Part shown: piece by piece, positions 51,101 to 63,199 of the stretch
Layout of the letters: every line of letters starts with the position of its first letter
How positions within the stretch are numbered: the stretch's first letter is position 1
Assembly: GCA_905250075.1 (NCBI GenBank)
Contig: CAJNOP010000327.1
Coordinates: forward strand, 99,186 to 163,185
Direction: 5' to 3'
Source of the DNA: Rotaria sp. Silwood1
Taxonomy: Eukaryota; Rotifera; Eurotatoria; Philodinida; Philodinidae
DNA: 64,000 nt
Translations under genes and position numbers: made by a program
The notes under the pieces: model-generated
What the model saw: the letters and a program-made list of their open reading frames with translations, nothing else
Databases searched by the model: none
Told to the model about the DNA's origin: nothing

Positions 51101-52842
51101 GAAAAGGATGGTCAATAAATATATAGATGGTAATCCTAACAGATGGATAAAACAGTTCCATTCTATGAAAAGAAATAGGATTAAGAAATCTCATCCTATA
51201 TAAAAAAGGAATGGAAGTAAATTCTCGTCGAATGAAATTTCATTTTCTTTTTTTTATTATAAAATAAATGGGAGCTTTTTTTTCTGAAACATTATAGACT
51301 TTCGGTACACTGTATAGATATGATTGGTAATAGGACTTGTTATGCATTTGTAAGTTTAACCGAAATAATCTTATACAAGGAATATTTATGTTCATGGTGT
51401 GATTTTAATTCATCTGGTGTTTTGCTTTTGTTTTTTTCTTTTGAATGACTACTTGGTCGATATTAGGGATTAAACAACATGAAAAACCCTGATTCGACAA
51501 AAGCAGTATGTATTTCATGGTGTATTGGAGTAATACAAAAAGAAACGAATAAATTATATAAATATAGAAAATATTTTATGCATATTAAAGATTATTTCAA
51601 CTTCTATAATTTGCTAACCTATTGTGAAATACTCAAAACTTATATTATTTCACTTGTTGATGATAAACAATATGTAAAAAGTTTCACTGTTTTTCATTTT
51701 TTTTCAAAATAATCGATCTTGTCAGTCTGATATTTGAGAGATATAACGATGAAAGAAAATATTACTTTTTACTAATCAATGACTTTTAAGGTTTGCTACA
51801 AAACGTACGTTTTTTTATGTTGTAAAATTCTATACATTTCTCAGTTGTTCTAGTCAATTAATAAGAACCCTAATAATCACAAGATTCACTAGAGTCCACA
51901 ACAATCTAAAGAAATACATCAAAGTGTATTAGAGTACGAAAGGATCTTCCGGAACTTTTATTAATATAAAAAAAAACAAATTAAGTAAATTCATCAAAAG
52001 TTAACAGTTCATGAATGAAAAATGTACTGAAAAAAGTAGTATTCATACGTTCTTACAGATCTCAATGAATCACGACGAATTTCCTATCGTAGTTCAAAAA
52101 GATTGTAAAATTCAGATAATATATTGCAATAAATCCAAAAACTTTCAAAACCTACTGAATTATTTTTTTCAATTCTAATTGTTTCACTCTACTTAAATTT
52201 CGTAATAAAACTTTTTAAATTATTAGATAGAACATGTCTCAAAGTATTATTTATCATCATTTAAATCAATGAACGGATGACTTTCGCTTTTTCATTTAAT
52301 GCTAAAACTGATTAATTTATTCTTCTATCGACATTTTCATGTAAATTTTTTCTCATTTTTATTGATCTTTGTCATGCTAGACAAAAATTTTGTTTTTTAT
52401 TGTTTTAGTTACTTAAATTTCGATAGATATGTATACAAAAAATGAATCGTAAGAGTTTAAAATGTCGTCGAACAGTAGAAAGAAAGAAAAATAAAAAAAC
52501 CATAATTTCACTAAAAGTATTTTTATTTGTCAACAGAAAAAAGAGAAGAAAAAAATCTTTTAAATTAACAATACTTCTTTATGATTTAAAATGTTAAAAT
52601 AGACCGAAGGCAAACATAATGCTGTTTCATTTTTATGATAGAAATGAAAAGAAAAAAATTCAAGTGAAATCCTATGTTGGATAAACTTCAAACGATTTAT
52701 TTTTTTGTCAATACATTTGCACAAGCTCTGTCATTTATAAAAAGCAAACAGATTTTCTTTTTGTTAAATAGAAAACAGAGAATTTTATTTTGTGTATCTG
52801 TACAATAATTCAAATAAAATCTATTACTATTAAAACATAATC
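48102..52842. other. Non-coding interval between the ETS and CAP genes
   Basis: 4.7 kb of AT-rich sequence with no supportable exon. It contains a degenerate tandem repeat at about 50795-51240 and a seven-residue Tc1-like motif at 50132-50152. The open frame at 51479-51712 has no recognised family. Confidence 0.4.
50795..51240. repeat. Degenerate tandem repeat (GATGGGGAAATTCCAT-like units)
   Basis: Units of roughly 40-50 bases share GATGRRRxAATTCCAT and GATGAAAAGAxATAGGAT blocks, repeated several times and interrupted near 50980-51110. Recognised by eye, and the period is approximate. Confidence 0.5.
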
Positions 52843-53837
52843 ATGACTCTAACGGCTGCTCAAATGGGTCTTTGTTTTCAATCATATTGGTACATGTGGT
52901 ATGTATAAAATAATTGAGTATATTTATATAGTTCAAATATTTGAATCATTTCTCAGGTTAACCAATGGTCTATCAGGTTTACTTTTTATGGGTATTGATA
53001 TTGGTAAAAATGAATTTTGTATTATTCTTTTTTCAAAATTGAAAATAATAATTGAATTGAATAGGTATTGCTGCATTTTTTTTGACAAAACTTAAGAAAA
53101 ATCCATCGAAATATCAACGTCCACCAACTGTTGATAATCGACCAATTAGTCCAACTGATATTAATACTGTTGAAGATACTGAAAGAAAGACGACTAGTAG
53201 AAGATCTGCAATACGTGGTTCTTCAGCTAAATTAGGTATGAAATAATTAATTGTATGAAATTAATTCTATTATTTCTATAGATAATTCCAATTCAATGGA
53301 AATAAGCGATGATTTTTCTCATGCAACATGTGAAATAATAAATCTATTTCGTCAACAATATGATGCTCCACCACTAGAATTAGATGATAAATTAACTGAT
53401 ATTGCACAAGATTGGGCTAATCAAATGGCTGAAACTGGTAAATTAGAACATAGACCACTTGAATATCGTAATTTTGGAAGACAATCACTTGGTGAAAATT
53501 TTATGGCACAATTTCAAACTGAATTAACAGGTTAATATTTTGTTTTGATTGAAAAAAAAATAATATGTATATATTAAAATGTTATGTTTTGATTTCTTTT
53601 TTAGCTAATAAAATGGTACGAAAATGGATGAAAGAAGGACGTAAATATAGATTTGGTTATGATGGACGTAGAGATACAGATAATTTTACACAATTAGTTT
53701 GGCAAGGATCTCGACAAATTGGTGTTGGACGAGCTCAATCTGCTGATGGAAATTGGTGGTATGGTGTTGTCGTCTTTGATCCACCTGGTAATATTCCAAA
53801 TCAATATGCTGAAAATGTAAAATTTCCAGGTCCATAA
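52843..53837 (+). CDS. CAP-superfamily protein (GAPR-1/GLIPR2-like) with N-terminal membrane anchor
   Basis: Five exons (52843-52898, 52957-53003, 53065-53235, 53282-53530, 53605-53837) encode 251 residues. A hydrophobic helix near residues 22-36 (GLSGLLFMGIDIGIAAFFLT) is followed by a basic, Ser/Thr/Pro-rich linker. The CAP domain fills residues ~99-251: INLFRQQYDAPPLELDD, AQDWANQMAETGKLEHR, LGENF, DNFTQLVWQGSRQIGVGRA and VVVFDPPGNIPNQYAENV. The FTQLVW and VVVFDPPGNI boxes are CAP signatures. Length and absence of Cys pairs point to the GAPR-1 branch rather than secreted Cys-rich members. Of the four cavity residues, His (LEHR) and Glu (GENF) are kept, but the second His (usually GHFTQ) is Asn here. 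Known GAPR-1 is myristoylated on Golgi membranes. A helix anchor may replace that here. Confidence 0.88.
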
Positions 53838-54356
53838 AATTTCATTGAGAAATCAAAAATAAACTTTTTCCATCTTTATTCATATGAAAGAGGAACAAAA
53901 TTATGATTTTACTACTGTTGAAATTGTAATTCATTTCAAACATCGATTAATAAATATCGCTTATTTACATTTCAAAAAATAAAAATAATATATAGAACGA
54001 ATATTGATGTTGACATGATTCTTCTAACGGCGTATTTTCTTCGGAAAATGATGCATAATAGAGTAATGCTCTACTCTAAATATTCATGAATGTTGTCTTG
54101 TGATACTGAATGTTTCTTGAATTGTGCTATATCGATTGAAGGTATTGTAGTGGTTTATGTAAAATACTTACAAGCCTATATTACATGGTAAGAATAAGAT
54201 TTAAAAAAAAAAAAACAGAAAGATTATGTAATTTTTTCCATTAATTACACAAAAAAAAAGTCATATAGACATTGTTAAACTCGTAACTGTCTGTAGTATC
54301 TTAGTAATTTATATTAAAATAAATGTGGAAACCTCGGATTTAAATCCGAGAGTTTT
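53838..54356. other. 3' flank of the CAP gene
   Basis: AT-rich, with AATAAA-like motifs shortly after the stop. Nothing else recognised. Confidence 0.4.
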
Positions 54357-55256
54357 GTGTACTTCAAAAAGTGAATGAGACAGATGAGTCACCCTAGAAT
54401 GTGTGGATCAGCGTTTTTAATAGGATTTCGAAGCACAGTGTACGCATACACTTTGCTAAGCCAAAGATTTTATTTTCAGAGTGTACTTCATAGGAAAACA
54501 AAGTGTATTCTAAAAAAACAGAGTGTACGTACACTTTGCTCTGCTGGTGTACACTAATCATTAAAAACACTGGTGTGGATATCAAAATTGTCCTGGCAAA
54601 CCCTTTCTGTAAACACTTAATTTCTATTGGCTATTGCTCAGCCAATACGATTTGGAGGCAAATACAGCTCAGATTTGAACTCTTCACCGTGATTTACCCT
54701 AAGAAACTCATTTTTCCTATAACTTGATTTCTATTGGTCACTGCTCAACCAATGGGATTTCGAAGCGAATGGAACATAGATTCGAGTTCTCCATTCTAGA
54801 AAACCTCAAACTATCATCTCTGTGATGGGAAGATAGAGCTCTAATTGTGGATCATATAGAGCGTGGACAAAAACAGAACCGAATTCCGATTAATTATCTT
54901 TGCAATAGGCGAGTTAGCTTTCTTGTTTCTTTATGTTTTATACACCATTTTGTAGCTCGTGAAATTCTCTATCGAATGGTATATAATAGTTGGGGGTTTA
55001 TATGACTATGATAGGAAAAGTTTTTTATGAAAGCAGAGAAGGGTCTATCTTCTCATAGGGAAAAATGACTATTTTTGCAATAACTCAGCAATGGTTCGAC
55101 CAATCATTCTCATCTTCGAACTCGACCGAGATATTGTTAAGACTAAACTGTGTAGAAAATTTCATCGCGATCGGACTCTCCTTTCAAAAGTTATCGTGTT
55201 GACGGCCGGACGGACACACTGACCGATTCTAGAGTGTACTCACTTTTTGAGTACAC
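54357..55256. mobile_element. ~900-bp non-autonomous element with short inverted ends
   Basis: It starts GTGTACTTCAAAAAGTGA and ends in the complement of GTGTACTCAAAAAGTGAG. Further in, CACCCTAGAATGTGTGG pairs imperfectly with the right-hand side. The block is richer in GC than its surroundings and contains internal repeats: several GTGTAC/ACACTTTG copies at 54437-54550, and two copies of a ~110-base unit starting TTTCTATTGGxxxxTGCTC. No transposase frame. The class is unknown and the target duplication is unclear. Confidence 0.6.
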
Positions 55257-58200
55257 AAAAAAAGAGATACGTTCAATTGAAATTTTATTTTCGTACGTGA
55301 AATAAATAAAAAACTAATAAAATTTGTAAATATTCGAGAAATAAAATCTAATGATTTTATTTTAGAAGAGATTTGAACATAACTGTTAACATTAAATGAT
55401 GATCAATAAATTGATAATAAATGTCAATATTTATATGAATATCAACTATAAAAAAAGATAAATCAATCAATATATTGAAAACTGAAATACCCTTAAAATT
55501 GAAGTAAAACTTAGATAAAGTATATTTTTTCATTTGATTCATAATTTAGAAAAAATCGATAAGAATAATATTTTTTTTCTGGAATGTTTTATAGAGTTAA
55601 TCTCGATAATTTATGATAAACAAGAGAGGAATGACTAGAAAAAACGTTTAGATGTATAATACTAAATTGAATTAAAATATAGCTGATGATAATAATTAAC
55701 CAAAATATAATGTTCGAATGTTTTTAACATTGACCTACATCAATCAATAAGAAATTTGAAAATAATTCATATTGAATTAGAAAACATTGAACATATGAAT
55801 ATATTATATCTTATTTATCATCTATCTATTCGAGAATTCAACCTTATTTTTATATTTACAAATAGAAAATATTGATTGAGATATTTTTATTGAAATAAAT
55901 AAATAATTCGGATTTATTTTTTTGTTTTTTTTTCGTCTAATAGTTAATACGATCATCAATCTGAAAGTAGATACTTTTATCATTGGGATATTTTAAAATA
56001 AAATTATTATTTACAAATGATTTATTTCAACATAGAATCTTAATAAATATCCATTATTTTTCGTCATTAATATTATTTTCAATAATAAATGTGGAAAAGT
56101 GAATCTTCTTTCCTCATAGAAAATCCTAATATTTTCAATATGATTTAAATTTTCAAAATGAATTTATCTTCATCAACAAATCTATTTAGAGTTTTTCTTT
56201 ATTGATTAATCTTCTTTTTTCGAATATCTATAACTAATCGGTAAATAAATCACTTTTGACCAATTTATCATCTTAAACTTGTTTCCAATTGTCAGATTCT
56301 TCCAGAAATTTTCAAGTTAGATACGTTTATCTTAAAATAAATTATTTTTCATCAGTATCGTTTATCCTCGCACGTCTTTCTTAAGAACAACTTTCTGTAA
56401 CAATGATTATTTTTTTTTTTGTTATATACCAAACAACTCAAACTATGTCATAAGAGAGCCTGATTTTTTCAATTTCTGTTTTTTTTTTGTTGAAATTAAA
56501 AACATAGATCTCTCTTTTTCTTCACCAATATTTGATTGATGAAAATATTTTAGAAAATTTAAAAAATATGTCAATAGAGATAGTGATAGAAATTTAGATT
56601 CAATAATCATAATCATCTTTACAAATTTGACTTTATTTTCAATTTCATCTGTAATGAGAAGACAGATATCGTACTCCTATTGAACTAGTTATTATTTATT
56701 TCTCACACGTAAATATTCCATCACTTCTAAGAAAAAAAAAACAAAAAGACAAGAATTAATTCATCTCGTTGTAGAAATGTAGAAAATGATAAAAATTAAT
56801 ATATCTATAAGACCGTATTCTTACTTATGAAATTGAGAAACGATAAAAGAAAAAAAAGAAAAAAGAAATAGTTGTGAAAATCATTTTTTGAATGTTTTCC
56901 TATATATCTTATTATTTATTGTCTGTTAAAGAAATTATTCCAGAAATAAAAGTATTTCGTTTTGTTTTCATAGTATACAATTGAATGATTTTGTTTTTAT
57001 TCAAATCTATTATCATATTATTCTTCTTATTATATTCTATATGTCAAGCTGATATCGATATTGAGAAGTTTCATAAAAAAAAATAATTGAACAACTTATT
57101 TGTGTATTTATATTGTTAAGAATGATGCATTTACTGATATTTTATCTTTAAGAAAAAATCTAATAGGAAGATATTTCATTTGAAGTTAATGTCTCAATAT
57201 GTGTTATTGAAATAAACAAACAGATATTTTAGAATTAGAATAAATTCTATTCATTTTTCACTATCTTTATCTCATTTATTGAAATCTATATCTGCCTTTT
57301 TACAAAATAAAATTCTATATAGATGACATATTGAATTTTTTTTTAAAAAAATCTCACTAATAAATTAATAAACTATATACTTTTTTTGTCATTAGACGTA
57401 AATCTATGCTTTTATACCGAACGTTTTTAATGTGAAAACATTTTCATTTTTAGATAGTAAAATTCTAATCGTTGAAATAATAAAATAAATCATTTATTTC
57501 TTTCATATATTTCAGCTTTCAACGAGCACATTTTTATAGATATACGTGAACAATTTCTACGGGTTCGTTGAAACTATACGTTAGGAAGTATGAATCAGTG
57601 TCTAAAAGGTAAAGAAGAATTTTTATGTAAATGATCTATAGCGCAATACGAAACCTTTCTCGATAAAATCATATCGTTCTTATTATTGATGCTCAAAAAT
57701 TTTTTTTCTAGGCTCTTATATTTAAAATAACAAGTTACTTCTCTAAATCAGACATCATATATTATATTGTGATAGACGGTGTGGATGTGGGTGTGGGTGG
57801 GGCCCTCAGAACGTTCTGACAATGAACAAATTGATAATTATAGGTCTGATATCGCATTATCCTATAATGCACATCAACAAATATATATATATGTTTCTTT
57901 CTCATACACTTCTGTCTTGATAATGACTCTGAGAGTAGTCTAAACGTCGATAAAAGAAATAAAGTTTAAAGCTGTTGTTAAATCAATACTTTTCTTATTT
58001 AAATTATAACCCGTAAATGAAAAATTATATTAATCAAACATGAGCTCTTTTTGTTATATCTGCAGGCTAAAGCTGCTTGTTTACTATTTTGTTTAGATTT
58101 TTTAAAAATAAAATCCAAAGAAAATAATTAAATATTGCAAAAAAACTAATTGTGCTACGAAAGAATTTGGTGAATCGCATATTCAACATTAGAAACTTGA

Positions 58201-58789
58201 TCACTTGAAGAAATTGCCGGGTAACCACGATAACCGGAAAAAAATCGCCGGTTAAACGGCGATATACTTCTCAGTTATACGATCGGTATACCGGCGGTTT
58301 TTTAGCGGTTCAATGGATGCGAGTATAATCATTAACAACCTTTGATACCGTACATAAGCGCCATCTAGGTTTTCAGATAACATTTCTGACTAGAATCTTT
58401 TCTCAATATAAATACTATTACTTTAATTCGTTCATTGAATTTTGATTATTTCTCCGTCGCTGTGGCTCTATATGTCTTCTGCTACTTCTGATTCGTCATT
58501 TGATGGAATAAACAATAAACAAGCATCATCATTTCGTGTTGTTGTGCGGATCAGTGTTTTGAATGTTGTAACTATTTGATTAAAACATGATTGACTAATA
58601 TGAGATCTGAATGAGATCTATTCATAATTAATATGATAATCCTTACGTGCAACAAAATCAATGCTAATCAAAGAGATCAGGTTGTTAGTAAAAGAAGATA
58701 AAATATAACAATACCTTTTTCCTTTTCAATTAGACTACAATTAGAAATAACTTCTCCTTCTTGCTAAATAAGTATTATTTGGTTCTAGT
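55257..58789. other. Non-coding AT-rich interval
   Basis: No gene recognised. It contains a short TGTGGG-rich tract at 57778-57803 and a small GC-richer block at about 58210-58330 made of CGGTTAAC/CCGG-type inverted motifs. Confidence 0.45.
57778..57803 (+). repeat. Short interstitial TGTGGG tract
   Basis: Reads TGTGGA-TGTGGG-TGTGGG-TGGGG. TGTGGG is, as I recall, the telomeric repeat of bdelloid rotifers. The tract is only about four units. Confidence 0.5.
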
Positions 58790-58799
58790 ACACTCTAAA

Positions 58800-59250
58800 A
58801 AAAAAAAGCGTTTTCTCAGAAACCGAAACCCCTTCGAAAACCCTTTCGAAAACCCTTGAACGTATCCGGAAAGGTTTCCGGACTCATGTTAAGTTTCTGA
58901 AAATACCTTCAGGGTTTCCGAGTATCCGGAAACCTATGGGTTTTCGAAATATAGGTCCGCAAACCCTCAAACGTATTCTCAGAAACCCTGGTACTCTTTT
59001 TGAAAACCGAAAGTTATCCCCGGAAACCTTCTCTGATTTAAAAACCTTCTCAAAAACCTTTGCGTTTCCGATAATTTTTTTATCGAAAAATTTTTTGGGT
59101 TTCCGAGCATCAGAAACGGTGGAAGCGTTTCCAAAAAATTGAGCATGGTTTCCGAACATCTATTGGAAACCCTTCAGGGTTTTCGAATTTTCAGAAAACT
59201 CTTGCGTTTCCGAAAAAAAGCTCGGAAAACCTATCCAGTATTGTCAAACA
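58800..59250. repeat. Left subterminal GGTTTCC/GGAAACC array
   Basis: Irregularly spaced copies of a GGGTTTCCGA / TCCGGAAACCY motif occur in both orientations. Open frames on both strands here are by-products of the repeat. Such arrays in transposons often serve as binding sites for a transposase acting in trans. Confidence 0.65.
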
Positions 59251-59564
59251 CAGAAATAGCATTCGGATATCTTCTTTTTGATTCTTATGTCACGATCGGT
59301 ATTTTAGAAGTGTAGGAATTGCACGGGATGCATGATATAAAGCTTATTCAATTTATGTGGAATTGTTGTGTAAAATCATTAGAGTCCTGAGAATTCAAAA
59401 GAAAATACATTGTTCCTGAGAAAATTTCGACTTGTTTTTACATCTTTCAATACGTAAAAACTTGAATAGATTACGACAAATTTTCATACTATGGGCTATT
59501 TAATTTCAGTCTGAATTTATCAAATAAAAATAATACTTGATTTCAAACTGAAACGTGAGTCTAG

Positions 59565-59800
59565 GAGTGAGGGGGGGGGAGTGACTCAGGGTGTGGGTGT
59601 TGGTCTGGGACCCACACACACACCCACACCCATGGTGCGGGTGTGGGCGCGCGAGTGAGGGTGAGGGTGTGCTTGTGGCTTTGTGTACTATAGGCTTTAG
59701 TCCCCTGCACAAGGGACTAAGCGGTGACTAAGCTTTTTGTGGGGGGGACTAAGGGGGACTTTGCAGGACTAGGGGGGACTAAGGGTTTTTAGTGGGACTA
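59565..59800. repeat. G-rich low-complexity block with TGTGGG and GGGACTAAG repeats
   Basis: A run of nine G, then GGTGTGGGTGTTGG, then CCCACACACACACCCACACC (the reverse strand of the same motif), then GGTGTGGGCG. From 59700, about six GGGACTAAG-like units follow. Several G-runs close together could form quadruplex structures. Confidence 0.7.
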
Positions 59801-60286
59801 CGTAGTATCAAACGAGAAAAGTTTGATTCGGAAGAAATTGGTGCGGTTTTTTTGATTTTAGAATTCAGTTTGAAATAAAAAAGCCCATAGACTCCAAATT
59901 TTTCTGTGAGGATCGAAGAGCTGCATTAAATCGCTAGATGAATCAAAGAATGCCGTCTTTCTCCTTCTTCATTCATTTATGTTTCATCCAAGTACAGGCA
60001 TTATCATCCTTATCAACAGATTGCAACAGAATATAGTGCAAGTTTCAGCCGTTTGAGGATCCTTTCAACCGAATTATACAGAAGATTGATAGGAGAGGAA
60101 TGATGGAAAACATGAAGAAATCTTCATTTGCGAGAGAATGTAACAGAGATACTAGATGTCTCGGAGTGTTTGCAACATAATTTATTCTCCATATATCTCC
60201 ACAAATGTACATGATAAAATCTTAAATTTTTTCAAATTATACGTCGTGATATTCTGTACGATAGTCAAAAAAAAAGATCCTCTTGG

Positions 60287-60604
60287 TTTGTGCTAATAGA
60301 TTTGGAGTAAGCCAAAAGAAAAGATGTATCAGATATGGTAGTTTCGCACTTTCATACCGATTTAAGCACTTTAAAAAAAAACACATTTACTATCCAAAAC
60401 AAATCATATGCACAAAAACTCATTTCTGAATACCATCATCTCAATAAAGTGAGCATTTTCAGTTCGAAAATAGTCGGAAAGAATGAAAGGTCTGCGAAAT
60501 GTGATTGTTGTTTAGATGAAGAGAAAAAACAAATTCTGGACAGTGAGAAACTATAAATTCTCATACGCTTTGCCTTTTAGCTCGCTCCAAATCTATTAGC
60601 ACAA
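60287..60604. mobile_element. Small MITE nested in the composite element
   Basis: The ends TTTGTGCTAATAGATTTGGAG and CTCCAAATCTATTAGCACAA are complementary over about 20 bases. It is about 318 bases long. The open frame inside (60335-60556) has no recognised family. Confidence 0.65.
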
Positions 60605-60879
60605 GTCACAAGAATTTCTGTGTTCACCTAGTAGAGAGAATGCCATGAGCTATCGTTTCAAAAATAAGTTGATGTTTTCATGAATCGTCTGTTTGAAGAC
60701 AAACAAAATAAAATATCTTGGAAGCTTTCTGAGAAAAACGGTAGATATGTATTTCTTCACACCGCAAGATGCAGTTTTTTCAACTGATCCGGTTAATAAT
60801 CCGAAAAAAGCGAACACGAAAACTGCAGTTCACCGGTAACAAAACTAAAGACACCAACATTCTGCCTTCGACACCAATA

Positions 60880-61660
60880 CGGAAACCAGAAGTCAGACTG
60901 CATTAAAGACTTTGACTTCAATACGCAAAAAACTTTCACCACTATAGGACTCCCTTGACTTGATGACTCTGAGTTCGACAGAACATAAGACCTCATGACA
61001 TTACTAACTTCCTAGCACTGGCTTTGAGAGACATGAAGACTTGAAATCTTTAACTGACTTCATGACGATAGCTTTGAGAGATGTCAAGACTCTAACAAAC
61101 AAGACTGATTTTACGACTCTTAGTCAAAAAAGCATACAGACTCGATGACTAAGACTGACTTTGTGATTATGACTTTCAGATACAGAAAGAAAGCAGGACT
61201 AAGACTAACTTTTTCACTCAGTCTTTCGCACGAAGACATAAAGACTATATCAATAAGACTGACAGAACGACATCTGTTTTCCGAGACATGAAGACTCCAG
61301 AACTCAGACAAAATAAATGACATTTTATTTAGGAGATGTCGAACTTCCACTAATTTAGCGGGCTTCATGACCGTGAATCTGAACAACGAGAACACTGGAG
61401 CGATCTCATTAAGTTCATCTCTCCGTCTTTCAAAAGATTCACCATTTTGACTGACATCATGTCTAACTCCTAGACAGATTTCAAAATATTAGGACTACAA
61501 CGGACAATATGACTCTGGAAATAACATTCGTCTACACTACGACACTATCACCAGTCCCATGACACTCACTTTAACAGACATGAACAATCAAGAACTTTGA
61601 CGAAATTCATGAGTTTACATTAAGGAGCTATTCCACTCTATTTATACTACGGCCACATCT
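60880..61660. repeat. Degenerate tandem array, period about 50 bp
   Basis: The block GCTTTGAGAG followed by ACATGAAGACT recurs at 61021 and 61071, and diverged versions (AAGACTGACTTxxTGACT, GAGACATGAAGACTC) continue on both sides. Minus-strand frames over this array have no family resemblance and reflect the repeat. Confidence 0.65.
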
Positions 61661-61754
61661 TCACAAATATCAAACTCAAATCGACATGTAGGAGTCAAAT
61701 TACGAAGTTACAATCACTCGACACATATAGATTACCGACTTACACCAACACGAT

Positions 61755-62935
61755 GCTATAAGGGGTTAAAATAACGGGATACGATAACGCATTAGATATA
61801 GAATAAGGAGCCAGATAAAGGGGATATATGTATTCCACAGAATCAGCGAACAGATATACATTAAGCACTTAGATTACGCGCTACAATGAGGCAATAGAAT
61901 AAGGGCTAAGAATAAGCGGAAAGATATACATTAAGGGCATAGATCAGGGATTAGCATAAGCGGTTAGATTAAGGAGTTAGATTGACAGAATAGAATCAGC
62001 GGTCAGATTTAGGGATAGAATAAGGGTTAGATTAAGGGATACAATAAGGGGTTAGATTAAAGGGATAGATTCAGGGGCTAGAATAAGGTGATAGAATAAG
62101 GGATTAGATTAAGGTGATAGATTAAGGGGATATATATAGATTAAGGGGTTAGAATAAGGGGTTAGGTTAAAAGGTTAGAATAAAGGGATAGATTAAGGAT
62201 AGAATAAGGGGATAGAATAATGGTTAGATTAAGGGGATACAATAAGGGGATAGAATAAGGGGTTGGATTAAGGTTATAGATTAAGGGGATAGGATAAGGT
62301 GATATATATAGATTAAGGAGTTAGAATAAGGGGTGAGATTAAGAGGTTAGATTAAGGAATAGAATAAAGGGATAGAATAAGGGTTAGATTCAGGGGATAG
62401 AATACGGAGATATGTATTGTTTAAGGAGTTAGAATAAGTGGTTAGAATAAGAGTTTAGAATAAGGGGTTAGATTAAAAGCATAGAATAAAGGGATAGAAT
62501 AAGAGTTAGATTAAGGGATACAATAAGAGTTAGATTAAGGGATACAATAAGAGTTAGATTAAGGGGATAGAAAAGGGAATAGATTAAGGGATAGATTAAG
62601 GGATAGATTAAGGAATAGAATAAGGGTTGGATTAAGGGATAGAATAAGGGGATATATATAGATTAAGGAATTAGAATAATGGGTCAGATTAAACGGATAG
62701 AATAAGGGGATAGATTAAGGATTAGATTAAGGGGTAGAATAAGAGGTTAGATTAAGGGGATAGAATAAGGGGATAGAATAAAGGGTTAGATTAAAAGGAT
62801 AGAATAAGGGGGATAGATTAAGGTCATAGATTAAGGTGATAGATTCAGGAGATATATATAGATTAAGGGATTAGAATAAGGAGTTAGATTAATGGGATAG
62901 ATATAGATTAAAGTGTTAGAATAAGGCGGCAGATA
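61755..62935. repeat. 13-bp minisatellite array (WTAGAWTAAGGGG)
   Basis: About 1.2 kb of near-continuous copies of ATAGAATAAGGGG and TTAGATTAAGGGG, with shortened 11-12 base variants. An occasional GATATATATAGATTAAGG higher-order spacer recurs roughly every 200-300 bases. No coding potential. Confidence 0.9.
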
Positions 62936-62939
62936 TAGG

Positions 62940-63150
62940 TCAGTGAATCGTTTTGTAAGTAGCTGTGGAAAACCTATACAAGATTTTCGAAGTCTCGGAA
63001 ACCTCAACTGGGTTTCTGGGCCCTGAGGTTTTTTGATTGCGTTGAAGCGTTTCCGAGAGCTCGGAAACCCTTTCCCGGAAACCTATAAAGGGTTTCATAT
63101 AGTGACAAACCCGGAAACCCTCTATAGGTTTCCAAGAGTACCTTTTTTTT
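62940..63150. repeat. Right subterminal GGTTTCC/GGAAACC array
   Basis: The same motif family as at 58800-59250, ending just inside the right terminal repeat of the composite element. Confidence 0.6.
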
Positions 63151-63199
63151 TAGAGTGTATAAGAGTTTCTTTCTATTTTTAGTTAAAAAAACACGACTC

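Larger units (their letters stand above)
58792..63157. mobile_element. 4.4-kb composite non-autonomous element bounded by TA
   Basis: The left end CACTCTAAAAAAAAAAAG and the right end CTTTTTTTTTAGAGTG (as read on +) are inverted copies, and TA stands outside each (58790-58791, 63158-63159). Both subterminal regions are filled with GGTTTCC/GGAAACC cores, in both orientations. By eye there are seven exact copies at 58800-59250 and five at 62940-63150. In between lie a G-rich block, a small MITE and two tandem arrays. Overall GC is clearly higher than outside. No transposase or other credible protein is encoded. Unity of the element rests on the matching ends and matching subterminal motifs. A chance assembly of repeats cannot be excluded. 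Confidence 0.6.

Noticed and set aside
51479-51712. Plus-strand 77-residue open frame
   Set aside because: No domain, no splice context, ordinary AT-rich composition; kept only as intergenic.
58884-59159. Minus-strand 91-residue and plus-strand 68-residue open frames
   Set aside because: Both fall in the GGTTTCC/GGAAACC subterminal array and read the repeat; no family resemblance.
59506-59712. Minus-strand His/Pro/Ser-rich open frame
   Set aside because: Translation of the G-rich TGTGGG block.
60793-61395. Minus-strand open frames
   Set aside because: They overlap the degenerate ~50-bp tandem array and have no recognisable domain.
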